From Vulcanimicrobiota bacterium (GTDB lineage Bacteria > Vulcanimicrobiota > Vulcanimicrobiia > Vulcanimicrobiales > Vulcanimicrobiaceae): 64,000 nucleotides of DNA. Shown here one piece after another: positions 34,137 through 41,850 of this stretch. The stretch spans positions 1 through 64,000 of the forward strand of contig JAAXCX010000004.1 in NCBI GenBank assembly GCA_013036105.1, written 5' to 3'. Position 1 is the stretch's first letter; each line of letters starts with the position of its first letter. The translations under genes were made by a program, and so were the position numbers. Below the pieces are notes generated by a model that was given only the letters and a program-made list of their open reading frames with translations, was not told the DNA's origin and made no database searches.

Positions 34137-34736
34137 CTAAAAATTGAGCGTGGCCGGCTTCGAGGTCAGCACGATATGCACGGGCGCGCTGTGCACCAAA
34201 CTGTGAACGGTAGGGTCGTGAACGGTGGCGCCACGTCCACGTAGTTGCGTCCACCAAGGCGTCGGCGGAAACCAGACCTGCCCGGGCGGCAGCATTTCGC
34301 CGGAAGAATTATCTACGGCCGGCGGGCGTCCGGCAGCGTTGACCCTCTCATTGCTTGAGTACGATCCCGCCGAATCTGAGAACTGTTTATCGCTGTTGCG
34401 TTGTAAGGCCGCCCAGACGATGTAACGTCCCGGGCCTAGGCCCGTGCACGCAAAGCTTCCATCGTCATTTATCCAAACCACCTTCGTATAAGGAGCGAGG
34501 CGCGAATCGTAATCCTGCGGTCGCGCCGACGTAAGGATATACCACTCAACATAGGCGATGTCGGGGGCGCAAGCAACGGTCCCGCCGCGATACCCCTTTG
34601 CGCTTCCCGCGATCGTAAGGTTCCCGTTGCCGTATCCCACCAGTGCGGCCGCATCGATCGGCGGCGGCCCGGTCGAGGCTTTCAGCGGACTCGTGCAACA
34701 AAGCGCGACCAGGACGAACAAGAAGTTTTTTCTCAC
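34137..34736 (-). CDS. Secreted unknown protein, paralogue 3 of a tandem family
   Basis: A 199-residue protein with a signal peptide (ends PLKA). The core is shared with the next two genes: PPIDAAALVGYGNGNLTIAGS, CAPDIAYVEWYI, YDSRLAPYTKVVWINDDGSF and CTGLGPGRYIVWA, ending in a VHIVLTSKPATLNF strand. Two conserved Cys probably form a disulfide. The beta-rich pattern with a GRYxVW strand suggests an Ig- or carboxypeptidase-regulatory-like sandwich (inference). This copy has a longer insert (RVNAAGRPPAVDNSSGEM) than the others. No known family recognised. Confidence 0.75.
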   Translation of the reverse strand: MRKNFLFVLVALCCTSPLKASTGPPPIDAAALVGYGNGNLTIAGSAKGYRGGTVACAPDIAYVEWYILTSARPQDYDSRLAPYTKVVWINDDGSFACTGLGPGRYIVWAALQRNSDKQFSDSAGSYSSNERVNAAGRPPAVDNSSGEMLPPGQVWFPPTPWWTQLRGRGATVHDPTVHSLVHSAPVHIVLTSKPATLNF

Positions 34737-34752
34737 GGTGCGATCCCTTTAC

Positions 34753-35289
34753 TTACAGCCGAACATTTGTCGTTCCGGATCCGGCGACAATCACATGTTC
34801 CGGCCCGACCAATTCCAGTTCGGAGCCCGATCCTACGACGACATATCTCACGTCATACTGCGACACTTGACCGGATATGGAGTCCTCCTTCGTCCGGGTC
34901 TCGGTCAACGTGCTGGAGTCGCCGCCGCCGAATCCCGGCGTATAGCCTTCCACCCACACCAAGTAGCGGCCGGGAGCCAAGCCTTGGCACGTAAAAGTGC
35001 GGTCTTTCCCGATCGCGGCTCGGTGCGTGTATGGAACCAGGCGCGAATCGTAATCGCCCGGCGTCCATCCCCACCGCTTTGTATTGTCAACATACCACGC
35101 AACGTACGAAATATCGGGCGCGCAAAATGCTTGCACTGCGCTTCCGAAATCTGTGGATCCCGAAATCGTGCCGTTTCCGTGAGCGTATGCCACAAGCGCG
35201 GCTGCATCGATCAGCGGCGCCGCACCTTGAGCGGCAGAAGCCGGTGCGGCGCACGCGATCAAAACGCACAGAAGTGCGAGGCGCTTCAC
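34753..35289 (-). CDS. Secreted unknown protein, paralogue 2 of a tandem family
   Basis: About 178 residues from the GTG at 35289, which places a clean signal peptide (ends ASAAQG) at the N-terminus; a longer frame upstream encodes no signal and overlaps the next gene. The shared core is APLIDAAALVAYAHGNGTISG, CAPDISYVAWYV, YDSRLVPYTHRAAIGKDRTF, CQGLAPGRYLVWVEG and a C-terminal GPEHVIVAGSGTTNVRL. Its end lies 16 bases before paralogue 3. Function unknown; the family trait is a compact exported beta domain with two conserved Cys. Confidence 0.75.
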   Translation of the reverse strand: MKRLALLCVLIACAAPASAAQGAAPLIDAAALVAYAHGNGTISGSTDFGSAVQAFCAPDISYVAWYVDNTKRWGWTPGDYDSRLVPYTHRAAIGKDRTFTCQGLAPGRYLVWVEGYTPGFGGGDSSTLTETRTKEDSISGQVSQYDVRYVVVGSGSELELVGPEHVIVAGSGTTNVRL

Positions 35290-35293
35290 ACCG

Positions 35294-35854
35294 TTAGAAT
35301 ACCACTTTCGTGTTGCGAGCGCGAACGACGACGTGCTGCGGCCCGGCAAAGAACCGCGCCATGTTCGAAGCGGAATCCGAACCATAAGCGTTCTTGCTCA
35401 GATTGGTCGTGCTCTTGTCAGGACCCATTTCGCCGGGTCCGACGACTTGGCCGGAGGCGTTGGTTTCGCTGCTCACGGGCTGTCCGGAAAAATCTCCGCC
35501 GACGCGCCGGTCGCCTTCGATCCAAACGACGTACCGTCCACGAGCCAAAGCGGTGCAGCGGAATGTGCCGTCCTTGCCAATCGCGGCCGTGCGGGTGTAG
35601 CGGCTGAGCAGATATGCCGGACGCCGCGGGCTGTTCAGCTGGCCGACGTACCAGTTGACGTAGGGAACGTCGGGCGCGCAGTACGCGGTGCCTTCCTTAG
35701 AAAACTTGGTCGTCCCGGCGATGGAATTGGGGCCCTGGCTATAGGCCTGCAGCACGGCTAAGTTGATAGCCGGGGGATTTTCTGCCGCAACGGCGGCGCT
35801 CGAAGAGACGAGCCCGGCGATGCAGGCGCTGAAAACGAAACGCGCGATGTTCAT
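35294..35854 (-). CDS. Secreted unknown protein, paralogue 1 of a tandem family
   Basis: About 186 residues from ATG 35854, which has AGAGGA seven bases upstream and begins the signal peptide (ends AAVAA). The shared core reads PPAINLAVLQAYSQGPNSIAG, YCAPDVPYVNWYV, LSRYTRTAAIGKDGTF, CTALARGRYVVWIEG and GPQHVVVRARNTKVVF. It is first of three tandem copies on this strand. The 137 bases to the divergent imuA start must hold both promoters; the imuA promoter is clear, this gene's is not. Confidence 0.75.
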   Translation of the reverse strand: MNIARFVFSACIAGLVSSSAAVAAENPPAINLAVLQAYSQGPNSIAGTTKFSKEGTAYCAPDVPYVNWYVGQLNSPRRPAYLLSRYTRTAAIGKDGTFRCTALARGRYVVWIEGDRRVGGDFSGQPVSSETNASGQVVGPGEMGPDKSTTNLSKNAYGSDSASNMARFFAGPQHVVVRARNTKVVF

Positions 35855-35954
35855 GCGTTGATCCTCTCGTGGTCCTACTGGGGGGCGTGCTCCGCCATGA
35901 ACGTCGTCCCCACTTTGGGCCCAAAAGTACCTCGCAATAGGGCCGAACGGCCTG

Positions 35955-35983
35955 TTGACATCGAACATATGTTCGATTACGAT
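35955..35983 (+). promoter_or_regulatory. SOS promoter of the imuA-imuB-dnaE2 operon
   Basis: TTGACA (35955-35960), exactly 17 bases, TACGAT (35978-35983). The spacer is filled by TCGAACATATGTTCGA (35961-35976), a perfect 16-base LexA-type palindrome. Repressor bound there would block polymerase. The -10 ends 8 bases before the imuA ATG at 35992, so transcription should start at or within a base or two of the ATG, giving a leaderless mRNA. Confidence 0.9.
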
Positions 35984-35991
35984 CAGAGCCC

Positions 35992-36654
35992 ATGGTTTCC
36001 GCCGCGGTTGCCGACACGTTTGCGAGCCTCAAAGCCGGCTTGGACGCGCGCGCCGCGGGACGCATCGTGGAATCCGGCGGGAAGCCCGTCTCGAGCGGCT
36101 TTGCGGAACTGGATCGCGCGCTGGCCGGCGGCTTCATCCGCGGAAGCATCGCGACCCTGGAAGGGGGCACCGGCTCCGGGCGGACGGCCATTTTAGCCGC
36201 GGCGCTGGCGAGTGCGACCCGCTGCGGTTTGGCGGCCGCGATTCACGACGGCACGCTCTATCCCCCCGATTTGGAACGGGCGGGAGTCGTACTCGACCGG
36301 CTGCTGCTCGTCTGCGCAAACTCCCCGCTCGCGTCCGCGCGCTGCGCGGATATTGTGTTGCGTTCGCGTGCGTTTTCGCTGGTGACACTCCCAGCCGTGC
36401 ACGTGCGCGGCACCGTCTGGTCGCGGCTGGGCGCGCTTGCGAAAAAATCCGACGCGCTGTTGTTGACGTTAGGACAGGCGAGTACGGAGTTGGGGTATTT
36501 TGCGTCGACGCGTGTGCGGTGCGCGATCGATCGTATCTTTTGGACTGAAGGCAGCGGCATATGGCGCGAACTAGCCGGCTATGAAGTCTGCGCGCAAGTC
36601 TTCAAACACCGCCGCAGCGCTCCCGGCGCGGTCGCGCGCTTGCGGATCGCCTGA
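35992..36654 (+). CDS. imuA: ImuA-like mutasome protein (RecA-fold)
   Basis: A 220-residue RecA-fold protein. After a basic N-terminus comes SSGFAELDRALAGGFIRGSI followed by the Walker-A-like LEGGTGSGRTAILAAA, as in ImuA/ImuA' and SulA-related proteins. RVRCAIDRIFW and a C-terminal VFKHRRSAPGAVARLRI complete the domain. ImuA recruits or regulates ImuB and DnaE2 in damage-induced mutagenesis. Position first in an SOS-controlled operon supports the call. The stop overlaps the imuB start (TGATG). Confidence 0.88.
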   Translation: MVSAAVADTFASLKAGLDARAAGRIVESGGKPVSSGFAELDRALAGGFIRGSIATLEGGTGSGRTAILAAALASATRCGLAAAIHDGTLYPPDLERAGVVLDRLLLVCANSPLASARCADIVLRSRAFSLVTLPAVHVRGTVWSRLGALAKKSDALLLTLGQASTELGYFASTRVRCAIDRIFWTEGSGIWRELAGYEVCAQVFKHRRSAPGAVARLRIA

Positions 36655-38147
36655 TGCTGTTGTGCGTACACGTTCCCGCGTACCGGCTGGCGGTCGCCCG
36701 GCGAGGCATCGCTAGCGCTGATGAGCTCATCGTTCTGGCCGACAAAGCCGATCGCGGGCGCGTGCTCGAGGTTGACGATCGCGCGCACGCTCTGGGCGCG
36801 CGTCGCGGACAGACGGTCTTGCAGGCATGCGCCGCGGCCGGCGGAGCTCGCGTGCTCGTTCACGATGCTCCGTACGCGCATACCGTGTGGGAAGATATGC
36901 TCGACGATCTCGACGCGCTTTCACCGCTAGTGGACGATGCGGCCGAAGGCACCGCCTACATCGAGATGCGCGGCTGCGACGGCACGGCAAGCGACTGGAT
37001 CGCGCGCGCGCATACCGTCTTAGCGCGTTTTGATCTGCCGGTGCGAGCCGCGGCCGGTCCAAACAAATTTGCAGCGCGCGCGGCAACCTACGTGCGCGAC
37101 GGCTGCATCTGCACGGCTGAAGAAGCAGAACCGCTGCTCGCGCCGCTGCCGCTCGAAGTGCTCGATGTGGAACCGGCCATCGTCGAACGGCTGCACTTGC
37201 TCGGCGTTGCCACCTTAGGCGAACTGGCGCGCTTGCCGCACGGTCCATTCGTCCGCCGTTTCGGCGCTCGGGCCGCGCGATGGCACGAATGCGCGCGGGG
37301 AATCGATCCCACGCCTTTTCTTCCGCGCCCCTACGCGCTGCAGATCGAAGCGGTTGCGTTCGGCGAGGGCAGCGCGGCTCAAGAAGAGCAAGTCTACTTT
37401 GCGCTGCGCGTTTTAGCCGAGCGCGTCTGCAGCGATCTGGGCCGCGCGGGCAAAGCCGCGGCGCTTTTGCGCACGACGTTCGAATGCGAGAACGGCGATC
37501 TGCGCGAGTTGGATGCCGGCTTCGCGCAGGCGACGGCCGATCCGCGCGTCGTGCTCGATATTCTGCGGGCCAAACTGGAAGGCCTGATGTTCGACGCGCC
37601 GGTAACGGGGCTGAAACTGCAGGCGCTGCGTTTGGAAGAGTGCGGCACCTTCACCACGCTTTTTTCAGGAACGCAGCCCGATCCGCAGATGCTTGCGGTT
37701 GCCTTCGAACGCTTGCAGGCGGTTGGAGATACCCAGGCGCATCAGGCGCACGTGCGTCCGGCCCATCTTTTGGAATCGCGCTTCACGATGGCTGATTTCA
37801 TGTGTCATGGTGAGCCTAACAATGTCATCCTGAGCGAGCGTTTCGCCCTTGGCGAAACGCGCAGTCGAAGGGCGGCCGAGCGAGCGGAGCGAGACGAGGC
37901 CGGCACGCCAACCCAGCTCCGCATGCTGCCCGTACGCGAAATCGCGGTGAGAATGCGCGGCAATGCACCGGCGAGCGTAGACGCGCGCCCCGTCGTAAAC
38001 TGCGCGGGTCCGTGGCGCGTAGACGACGGCTGGTTCGAGAGCGATCACGTCGCGCGCGACGAGTACGACGTACTGCTCGATGACGGCATGCTCTGGCTGG
38101 TCTATAAGCAAGGTGGAAAATGGTATCTGCGCGGCGCCTATGACTGA
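36654..38147 (+). CDS. imuB: ImuB-like inactive Y-family polymerase
   Basis: A 497-residue Y-family polymerase relative. The first motif is CVHVPAYRLAVARRG instead of the DxDxF catalytic pair, and the SIDEAY position reads TAYIEMRGCDG, so metal-binding acids are lost, as in ImuB generally. The helix-hairpin region (VERLHLLGVATLGELARLP) and little-finger domain remain. ImuB is a scaffold linking the beta clamp, ImuA and DnaE2. Residues about 384-416 (CHGEPNNVILSER onward) are encoded by a TGTCATCCTGAGC repeat that has been inserted in frame before TPTQLRMLPVRE. Confidence 0.9.
   Translation: MLLCVHVPAYRLAVARRGIASADELIVLADKADRGRVLEVDDRAHALGARRGQTVLQACAAAGGARVLVHDAPYAHTVWEDMLDDLDALSPLVDDAAEGTAYIEMRGCDGTASDWIARAHTVLARFDLPVRAAAGPNKFAARAATYVRDGCICTAEEAEPLLAPLPLEVLDVEPAIVERLHLLGVATLGELARLPHGPFVRRFGARAARWHECARGIDPTPFLPRPYALQIEAVAFGEGSAAQEEQVYFALRVLAERVCSDLGRAGKAAALLRTTFECENGDLRELDAGFAQATADPRVVLDILRAKLEGLMFDAPVTGLKLQALRLEECGTFTTLFSGTQPDPQMLAVAFERLQAVGDTQAHQAHVRPAHLLESRFTMADFMCHGEPNNVILSERFALGETRSRRAAERAERDEAGTPTQLRMLPVREIAVRMRGNAPASVDARPVVNCAGPWRVDDGWFESDHVARDEYDVLLDDGMLWLVYKQGGKWYLRGAYD
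37803..37870 (+). repeat. TGTCATCCTGAGC repeat inserted inside imuB
   Basis: TGTCATGGTGAGC (37803-37815) and TGTCATCCTGAGC (37823-37835) are 20 bases apart as near-identical direct copies. GCGTTTCGCC (37838-37847) and GGCGAAACGC (37851-37860) form a perfect 10-bp hairpin, followed by CAGTCGAAGGGCGG. The element is read through in a frame different from that used in trpE. Confidence 0.75.
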
Positions 38148-38634
38148 CTGTCTGCGTTTTCAAAGCGTAGCGTGGGACTGGCTGCGCAGCGGCGAGATCA
38201 CGTGTACGTCGCACATGCTTTCGCCGCTGGAAGAATTGGCCGGTTTCAATTACGGCTTCATCTATCTGCTGGAGATCGTCGGCGACCCCACGCCGGTTCG
38301 TCTTGTGGGGGCCAATTTTCTGACGAAAATTGGCTACTCCGAGCACCCGATACGCCGGATCAGGGAATTGCAGCCCGCTTATAAAGGAAGGCTGAAATTA
38401 CGCGCCTGCTTCGTGGGCGACCCGCCGGCCGAGCGTTTCGCGCACCGGCGCTTCAAAAGCTTGCGGGTGAAGAACGAACTGTTTCTGGCCCATCCGATCA
38501 TCGACGAGTATTTTCGCAGTTCGCGCGAGCAGATGCGCTCGCAGCTGCGCGAGATCCACGTCTGTTCCCAAGATTGCCCGCAGTTGCTGGCGCGGCTGGA
38601 CCTCGCGATGTTGAGTGCGTGGCTCGCGCGTTAG
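38140..38634 (+). CDS. GIY-YIG (T5orf172/MUG113-like) domain protein in the mutasome operon
   Basis: A 164-residue protein from ATG 38140, overlapping the imuB stop by 8 bases and ending 3 bases before dnaE2. Residues 40-130 fit the T5orf172/MUG113 branch of GIY-YIG nucleases: GFIYLLEIV for GIY, LTKIGYSEHPIRRIREL for YIG and the catalytic Arg helix, AERFAHRRFKSLRVKNELF for the conserved Glu and the basic segment. A C-terminal CSQDCPQ adds two Cys. A nuclease role near a damage-tolerance polymerase is inference; the domain also occurs as a non-catalytic DNA binder. This gene is not part of the standard imuA-imuB-dnaE2 set. Confidence 0.7.
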   Translation: MTDCLRFQSVAWDWLRSGEITCTSHMLSPLEELAGFNYGFIYLLEIVGDPTPVRLVGANFLTKIGYSEHPIRRIRELQPAYKGRLKLRACFVGDPPAERFAHRRFKSLRVKNELFLAHPIIDEYFRSSREQMRSQLREIHVCSQDCPQLLARLDLAMLSAWLAR

Positions 38635-38637
38635 CCG

Positions 38638-41600
38638 ATGCGTGGCTACGCCGAATTGCACGCGCGCAGCAACTTCACGTTTCTCGAAGGGTCGTCGCAT
38701 CCTGAAGAGTTAGTCGAAGCCGCCGCCGCGCTCGGCCTGGCGGCGCTGGCGCTCACCGACCGCGACGGACTCTACGGCGCGGTGCGCTTCAGCAAAGCCG
38801 CGGCCGAGCGTAAACTGCCGGGAATTATCGGGAGCGAACTGACTTTTGCGGACGGCGACCGCATCGTGGCGCTCGTCGAAAGCGAACTTGGGTATGCCAA
38901 TCTCTGCGAACTGATTTCGCTCGGCCAACTGCGCGGCAGCAAAGGCGATCCGCGTCTGCAGCTCGAGGATTTCGATACCCGTACCGGCGGTTTGGTGATT
39001 CTTGCCGGCGGCGGTACCGCCGCCCGAAAAGCCGCCGCATTACGCGAGCGCTTCGGTCCGGCGCTCTTTTTAGAGATGCAGCATCACCTGCACGCCGCCG
39101 ATGCACGCGCTTGCCGGGAGACGCTCGAGTTATCGCGCCGGCTCGAGATTCCGTGCGTCGCGACCAACGGCGTCTTTTACGCAACCAAGGACGGCGCGCG
39201 ATTGGCCGACGTTCTGTTTTGCGTCAAAACGAAAACGACGCTCGCACAGGCGCGCGAAGACGCAGCGCTTCGCCCCAACGCCGAGTATTACGTGAAAGCG
39301 CCGCGGATGATGGCGCAGATATTCGAAGGCTACCCGCAGGCGCTCGACAACACGCTTGCGATTGCGGAACGTTGCGCTTTCCGGCTCGAGCGGTTGACCG
39401 GTCAGTTCCCGCTCTTTCCGGTTGCGCAAGGATACACGCGGCAAAGCTATTTGCGCGAACTCGTTTACCGGGGCGCCGCCGAACGCTATCGCACGCCGTT
39501 CGATTCCACTGTCGAGCGCCAGCTCGAATACGAACTCGGCATGATCGCCAAAGCCGATCTGGCGGGGTACTTTTTGATCGTCTGGGATATCGTGCGCGCC
39601 GCCGCCGAACTCGGCGTACTCTGCCAGGGTCGCGGCTCGGCGGCCAATTCTGCGGTCTGTTACTCACTGGGCATCACCGCGGTCGATCCTATCGGCATGA
39701 ACCTGCTCTTCGAACGCTTTATGTCGGAAGGGCGGCAAGAGATTCCCGACATCGATGTTGACTTCGCGCATCAAGATCGTGAGAAAGTGATCCAATACGT
39801 TTACGAACGCTACGGTCGAACGCACGCGGCGATGGCAGCCGAAGTGGTGACCTATCATACGCGCTCGGCCATTCGCGATGTCGGGAAAGCGATTGGATTG
39901 ACGCTCGCGCAAGTCGACGCGATCGCGCGAGAGTACGACGCGCGCGAATCACTCGCCGGCGCCACCGGTACGCCCACGCGCGCTCAGGCGGAGCGCGACA
40001 GACGAGGCGACGGGGGATATTTTCCCCAGCGCGGCACGTCGGAAAAACCGCCCCTGGGGCATGCGCACGATTACCATGGTTTTCAGGACCGCGACTATGG
40101 CGATAATCCGGACCCCCATCTGCGAGCGCCGGTCGAAGGCGAGCTCGGTGAACGGCTCTTCGCATTATGCCGCCGCATCGACGGCTTTCCGCGCCACATG
40201 GGGATCCATTCGGGCGGCATGGTCGTCACGCGCGATCCGCTTGTCCGGGTCGCGCCCGTGGAATGGGCAACGATGCGCGACCGCACGATCGTGCAATGGG
40301 ACAAAGACGACTTGCAAGATTTAGGGCTGATCAAAATCGATTTGCTCGGACTGGGAATGCTCTCGTTGTTGCGGGAAGCGTTTGCGATTCACGAACGGGT
40401 GAGCGGCGAACGCCTCAAGCTGCATACGATTCCGCAAGACGATCCGGCAACGTATGCGATGATTCAAAAAGCCGATACGATCGGCGTCTTCCAAATCGAG
40501 TCGCGCGCGCAGCAATCGATGCTGCCGCGTATGAAGCCGGCCTGTTTTTACGACATCGTGATGCAGGTTGCGATCATCCGGCCCGGTCCCATCCAAGGAC
40601 AGATGATCCATCCGTTTTTGCGGCGGCGCTCCGGCGCGGAAGCCGTAACGTATCCGCATCCCAAACTCAAACCGGTGCTCGAACGCACGCTGGGCGTACC
40701 GCTCTTTCAAGAACAAGGCATGCGCATGGCGGTTGAAGCCGCGGGCTTTTCGCCGGCCGAAGCGGATCGTCTGCGCCGCGCGATGGGGCATAAGCGCTCG
40801 CACGAGCGCATGCTCGAGCTCTACCCGAAACTGGTCGAAGGCATGGTCGAGAACGGCATCGATCGCGCCGCGGCCGAGCAGCTCTTCCACATGCTCGAGG
40901 GCTTTGCCGATTACGGTTTTCCCGAATCGCATGCCGCCAGCTTCGCGCTGCTCGCTTACGAATCGGCGTATCTCAAGTGCCACCATCCGGCCGTCTTCGC
41001 CGCGGCGATTCTGAACGTGCAGCCGATGGGTTTTTATTCCACCGAAGTTCTGATCAACGACGCGCGCCGCCACGCCGTTACCGTGAAACCCATTGCCGTC
41101 AATGCGAGCGAGTTTTGGAGTTTTGTGGATCCGGGCGGTGCGCTGCGTTTGGGGTTTCATGTGATTCGCGGCCTGGGCGAAGCGCAGCGCGAGCGTTTGC
41201 AGTCCGCGCTGGAACAAGGAGCGTTTGCGGACTTGCGCGATTTCGCGCAGCGCACGCAGCTCGAAAAAGAAGCGATCGAGAACCTCGCGGTCGCGGGCGC
41301 TTTCGATCCGTGGTTTGCCTCGCGCCGCGAGGCGATGTGGGCGTTACGCGGATTGGACGAGCGCGAGACGCGCGGCGAACTCGGCAGGCTGATGGACGTC
41401 GACGAACCGGCGGCGCGCTTCGCCGCGATCTCGGCGCGGCAAGAAACGGCTTTCGACCTCTGGTCCACCGGTATTTCCCCAAACATTCAGCCGATCGCGC
41501 ACATGCGCGCGGAGCTCGAAAAGGAACGCGTCATCCCCGCCGCCCGCTTAGCGGAGATGCCCGGCAACCTCGTCTGCAAAGTCGGCGGCCTGGTGATCAC

Positions 41601-41850
41601 GCGGCAGCGTCCCGGCACCGCGAAGGGCTTTGTGTTCTTAACGCTTGAGGACGAAACAGGTTTGGTGAACGTCATCGTCCGCCCCGACGTCTACGAACGC
41701 TACCGGCGCACGATCCGTCAATCGATGACCGTCATCGTCGAAGGCAAACTGCAGAAGGAGGGCGGCTGCATCGACGTGATCGCGCGCAAAGTCTGGAGCT
41801 TCGATGCGACCGACGTCACCGGCGGAGTCCGCTCGCGCAATTTTCAGTAG
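38638..41850 (+). CDS. dnaE2: Error-prone DNA polymerase III alpha, DnaE2/ImuC
   Basis: A 1070-residue C-family polymerase, normal length for DnaE2. The PHP domain starts YAELHARSNFTFLEGSSHPE; the polymerase core has the catalytic acids in IPDIDVDFAHQD (about 370) and GSAANSAVCYSLGIT; FPRHMGIHSGGMVV and QVAIIRPGPIQGQM follow; helix-hairpin and OB-fold (GFVFLTLEDETGLVNVIV) finish it. The standard DnaE tail that binds the tau subunit is absent. It does translesion synthesis after damage. Residues about 442-498 form a Gly/Asp/His-rich insert (YFPQRGTSEKPPLGHAHD) not expected in the family. Confidence 0.95.
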   Translation: MRGYAELHARSNFTFLEGSSHPEELVEAAAALGLAALALTDRDGLYGAVRFSKAAAERKLPGIIGSELTFADGDRIVALVESELGYANLCELISLGQLRGSKGDPRLQLEDFDTRTGGLVILAGGGTAARKAAALRERFGPALFLEMQHHLHAADARACRETLELSRRLEIPCVATNGVFYATKDGARLADVLFCVKTKTTLAQAREDAALRPNAEYYVKAPRMMAQIFEGYPQALDNTLAIAERCAFRLERLTGQFPLFPVAQGYTRQSYLRELVYRGAAERYRTPFDSTVERQLEYELGMIAKADLAGYFLIVWDIVRAAAELGVLCQGRGSAANSAVCYSLGITAVDPIGMNLLFERFMSEGRQEIPDIDVDFAHQDREKVIQYVYERYGRTHAAMAAEVVTYHTRSAIRDVGKAIGLTLAQVDAIAREYDARESLAGATGTPTRAQAERDRRGDGGYFPQRGTSEKPPLGHAHDYHGFQDRDYGDNPDPHLRAPVEGELGERLFALCRRIDGFPRHMGIHSGGMVVTRDPLVRVAPVEWATMRDRTIVQWDKDDLQDLGLIKIDLLGLGMLSLLREAFAIHERVSGERLKLHTIPQDDPATYAMIQKADTIGVFQIESRAQQSMLPRMKPACFYDIVMQVAIIRPGPIQGQMIHPFLRRRSGAEAVTYPHPKLKPVLERTLGVPLFQEQGMRMAVEAAGFSPAEADRLRRAMGHKRSHERMLELYPKLVEGMVENGIDRAAAEQLFHMLEGFADYGFPESHAASFALLAYESAYLKCHHPAVFAAAILNVQPMGFYSTEVLINDARRHAVTVKPIAVNASEFWSFVDPGGALRLGFHVIRGLGEAQRERLQSALEQGAFADLRDFAQRTQLEKEAIENLAVAGAFDPWFASRREAMWALRGLDERETRGELGRLMDVDEPAARFAAISARQETAFDLWSTGISPNIQPIAHMRAELEKERVIPAARLAEMPGNLVCKVGGLVITRQRPGTAKGFVFLTLEDETGLVNVIVRPDVYERYRRTIRQSMTVIVEGKLQKEGGCIDVIARKVWSFDATDVTGGVRSRNFQ

